Shown here: piece by piece, positions 5,367 to 7,582 of the stretch | Position numbering within the stretch: the stretch's first letter is position 1 | Layout: each line of letters begins with the position of its first letter | Assembly: GCA_015491615.1 (NCBI GenBank) | Contig: WFVN01000073.1 | Coordinates: 1-7,582, forward strand | Reading direction: 5' to 3' | Origin: Gammaproteobacteria bacterium | GTDB taxonomy: Bacteria; Pseudomonadota; Gammaproteobacteria; S012-40 | Length of the DNA stretch: 7,582 bases | Made by a program: the position numbers and the translations under genes | The notes under the pieces: model-generated | Told to the model about the DNA's origin: nothing | Database searches by the model: none | What the model saw: only the letters and a program-made list of their open reading frames with translations

Positions 5367-7582
5367 GGACCTGGTCGCCGAGTTGGCGCTGTGCGACTGC
5401 ACCGCCCTGGAGGCGGCCCCCGTCGATCCAGTGCGCCTGCGCCAGGCCCTCAAGGACGGCGACCGGCGCCTGGACGAACTGTTCGACCAGGGCCACCCCA
5501 TCGACGAGCTGGTGCAGGGGCGGGCGCAACTGGTGGATCGCCTCCTGCGCGCCGCCTACCGCGCCCACATGAACGAGCGCGAGGGCATCGCCCTGTTGGC
5601 GGTGGGCGGTTACGGTCGCGGCGAGCTGCACCCCCGCTCCGACGTGGACCTGCTCATCCTCCTGGCCGACGCCGGGCACGCCGATCCGGGCGAACTGGAG
5701 ACCTTGGTCAACGGTCTCTGGGACCTGGGCCTGGACATCGGCCACAGCGTCCGCACCCTGGAGGAATGCGTGCGCGAAGCCGAACGCGACATCACCGTCG
5801 CCACCAATCTCATGGAGTCCCGCCATCTGGCCGGCGACGCCGCCCTCCATCCGCGCCTGGAGGCCCTCACCGGCCCCGACAAGATCTGGCCCTCGCGGCG
5901 TTTTTTCCAGGCCAAGTGGCGGGAACAGCAACAGCGCCACCACAAGTTCCACGACACCGCCTACAAGCTGGAACCCAACGTCAAGGAAGGCCCCGGCGGG
6001 CTGCGCGACATCCAGATGATCGGCTGGGTGAGCAAGCGCCACTTCCGTGCCCGGCGCCTCGGCGACCTGGTCCGCCACGGCTTCCTCACCGAACAGGAAT
6101 ACCGCGATCTGAAGGCCGGCCAGGACTTCCTCTGGCGCGTCCGCTACGCCCTCCACAAGGTCGCCGGCCGGCGCGAGGATCGCCTCCTGTTCGACCTCCA
6201 GAAGGCGGTCGCCGAACGCCTGGGCTACCGCGACCAGCCCCTCGGCGACCTCCCCCCCGCACGCCTGCGCGACCGCCCCGCCGACGGCCCGCGCCTGGGG
6301 GTGGAGCTGTTCATGAAGGACTACTTCCGCCAGGTGATGACCCTCTCGCGCCTCAACGAGATGCTCCTCCAGCACTACCAGGAGGCCATCCTCCACCCCC
6401 ACGGCGGCGACCCCGTACCCCTCAACCGCCGTTTCCAGGTACGCCACGGTTTCCTCGAGGCGCGCGACGAGACCGTCTTCCAACGTCACCCCCTGGCCCT
6501 GTTGGAGCTGTTCCTCCTCCTCCAGCAACACCCGCACATCCAGGGCGTGCGTGCCCAGACCATCCGCTGGATGCGCGCCAACCTGCACCGTATCGACAAT
6601 CGTTTTCGCGCCGACCTGGGCGCCCGTACCTTGTTCATGGAGATCCTCCGCCAACCCGCCGGCATCACCGCCGCCCTGCGGCGCATGAACCGCTACGGCG
6701 TCCTCGCCGCCTACATCCCCGCCTTCGCCCACGTGGTGGGTCAGGCCCAGTTCGACCTCTTCCACATCTACACCGTGGACGAACACTCCCTGTTCGTGGT
6801 GCGCAACCTGCGCCGCTTCGGCGTCCCCGAATTCGCCCGTGAATTTCCCCTGTGCACGCGTGTCGCCCGACGCATTCCCAAGCCCGAACTCCTCTACCTG
6901 GCCGGCCTGTTCCACGACATCGGCAAGGGCCGCGGCGGCGACCACTCCCAGATCGGCGCCCAGGAGGCCGCCGACTTCTGTCGCCGCCACGACCTCTCCC
7001 CCTACGACACGCAACTGGTGGCCTGGCTGGTACAGCACCACCTGCTCATGTCCAAGACCGCCCAGCACGAAGACATCTCCGATCCCCAGGTCATCAACCG
7101 CTTCGCCACCGCCGTCGGCGACCAGGTGCGCCTGGACTACCTCTACCTCCTCACCGTCGCCGACATGCGCGCCACCAACCCGGAGATCTGGAACTCCTGG
7201 AAGGACGCCCTCCTGCGCCAGCTCTACCTGGACACCCGCCGGGCCCTGGAGCGGGGCCTGGAGAACCCCCTGGACCGCCAGGAACGCATCCACGAGACGC
7301 AGGCCCGCGCGCGTCGCCTGCTCGCCGAGGCGGGCCTCGACGAAGGGGCCGTGCAGGCCCTGTGGGCACGCCTGGAGGACGACTACTTCCTCCACAACGC
7401 CCCCGAACAGGTGGCCCGCCACACCCGTCACATCCTCGGCGCGCGCCGCCCCGGCCCGGTGGTGCGGGTGGACCGCGGCGCCGAGGTGGGCGGCTGCGAG
7501 GTGTTCGTCCACACCCCGGTGCGCCCCGACCTCTTCGCCCGCCTCACCCTCGCCCTGGAACGCCTCGGCCTCGACGTACAGG
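5350..7582 (+). CDS. glnD: [Protein-PII] uridylyltransferase / uridylyl-removing enzyme, 3' end outside window
   Basis: GlnD senses glutamine. At low glutamine it uridylylates PII (GlnB/GlnK); at high glutamine it removes UMP, which sets glutamine synthetase activity and Ntr gene expression. I translated 744 codons with no stop; the family is about 890, so about 150 remain beyond the window. Domains: nucleotidyltransferase with GGYGRGEL (86-93) and metal-binding Asp98 and Asp100 (SDVD); the GlnD core with EPNVKEGPGGLRDI (208-221); YTVDEHS (ending 480); the HD domain with FHDIGKGRGGDHS (521-533); HHLLMSKTAQHEDISDP (563-579); LTVADMRATNP (601-611); and the start of ACT1, GGCEVFVHTPVRPDLF (714-729). 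A proline/arginine-rich linker at about 294-317 appears longer than in E. coli. Both catalytic centres look intact. The ATG at 5350 overlaps map by 17 bases; an in-frame ATG at 5326 would overlap it by 41. Neither has a good ribosome site. 5350 is preferred for the shorter overlap. Confidence 0.97.
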   Translation, partial: MNNPSRDLVAELALCDCTALEAAPVDPVRLRQALKDGDRRLDELFDQGHPIDELVQGRAQLVDRLLRAAYRAHMNEREGIALLAVGGYGRGELHPRSDVDLLILLADAGHADPGELETLVNGLWDLGLDIGHSVRTLEECVREAERDITVATNLMESRHLAGDAALHPRLEALTGPDKIWPSRRFFQAKWREQQQRHHKFHDTAYKLEPNVKEGPGGLRDIQMIGWVSKRHFRARRLGDLVRHGFLTEQEYRDLKAGQDFLWRVRYALHKVAGRREDRLLFDLQKAVAERLGYRDQPLGDLPPARLRDRPADGPRLGVELFMKDYFRQVMTLSRLNEMLLQHYQEAILHPHGGDPVPLNRRFQVRHGFLEARDETVFQRHPLALLELFLLLQQHPHIQGVRAQTIRWMRANLHRIDNRFRADLGARTLFMEILRQPAGITAALRRMNRYGVLAAYIPAFAHVVGQAQFDLFHIYTVDEHSLFVVRNLRRFGVPEFAREFPLCTRVARRIPKPELLYLAGLFHDIGKGRGGDHSQIGAQEAADFCRRHDLSPYDTQLVAWLVQHHLLMSKTAQHEDISDPQVINRFATAVGDQVRLDYLYLLTVADMRATNPEIWNSWKDALLRQLYLDTRRALERGLENPLDRQERIHETQARARRLLAEAGLDEGAVQALWARLEDDYFLHNAPEQVARHTRHILGARRPGPVVRVDRGAEVGGCEVFVHTPVRPDLFARLTLALERLGLDVQ

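Noticed and set aside
4185..5501. 438-codon minus-strand frame opposite map and into rpsB
   Set aside because: Codon-aligned shadow of map that runs across the divergent promoter region and ends inside rpsB in the wrong frame.
5391..6842. 483-codon plus-strand frame inside glnD
   Set aside because: It is an out-of-frame reading of glnD giving an arginine/proline-rich product, typical of GC-rich DNA; the overlapping glnD frame is conserved throughout.
5335..7512. 725-codon open frame on the minus strand opposite glnD
   Set aside because: Its codons line up exactly with glnD codons, so it stays open whenever glnD avoids TTA, CTA and TCA, which are rare in a GC-rich gene. The product is low-complexity (H, A, G, V, E, Q) with no recognisable domain, while glnD shows all family motifs.
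1..7582. Mobile element, CRISPR array, tRNA/rRNA or horizontally acquired island
   Set aside because: I saw no transposase or integrase motifs, terminal inverted repeats, regularly spaced repeats or tRNA-like folds. Genes are contiguous, conserved and similar in base composition.

Overview
The window holds a conserved bacterial housekeeping block: two divergent gene groups on either side of one intergenic control region. The organism is most likely a GC-rich gammaproteobacterium. Every complete protein resembles its Escherichia coli counterpart along its whole length. GlnD next to map, divergent from rpsB-tsf-pyrH-frr, is the gammaproteobacterial arrangement as I know it. In this window uppS follows frr directly and cdsA follows uppS, as in Pseudomonas-type genomes, whereas E. 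coli has dxr between frr and uppS. I cannot name a genus from the sequence alone.

Minus strand, read right to left: rpsB (ribosomal protein S2), a 115-base spacer with a strong intrinsic terminator or attenuator, tsf (EF-Ts), pyrH (UMP kinase), frr (ribosome recycling factor), a 58-base spacer, uppS (undecaprenyl diphosphate synthase) and the first 178 codons of cdsA (CDP-diacylglycerol synthase), which runs off the left edge. Tsf, pyrH and frr are separated by only 4 and 7 bases, and uppS and cdsA overlap by 8. The group couples translation (S2, EF-Ts, RRF), UTP/CTP supply (PyrH) and envelope lipid precursors (UppS, CdsA).

Plus strand, read left to right: map (methionine aminopeptidase) and glnD (PII uridylyltransferase / uridylyl-removing enzyme). 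GlnD starts inside the map stop region and runs off the right edge after 744 codons, within its first ACT domain.

The 212 bases between rpsB and map carry an extended -10 promoter for rpsB, a candidate promoter for map that overlaps it on the other strand, and an rpsB leader of about 113 bases with two hairpins that cannot form together. This is the position of the S2 autoregulatory leader (t44/tff in enterics).

I found no mobile element, CRISPR array, tRNA, rRNA or foreign insertion, and no evidence of a new biological system. The points worth a second look are regulatory: the overlapping divergent promoters, the leader hairpins, the rpsB-tsf terminator, the gene overlaps, and a nine-G tract in cdsA. 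Several long open frames opposite the real genes are explained by codon bias and are rejected.
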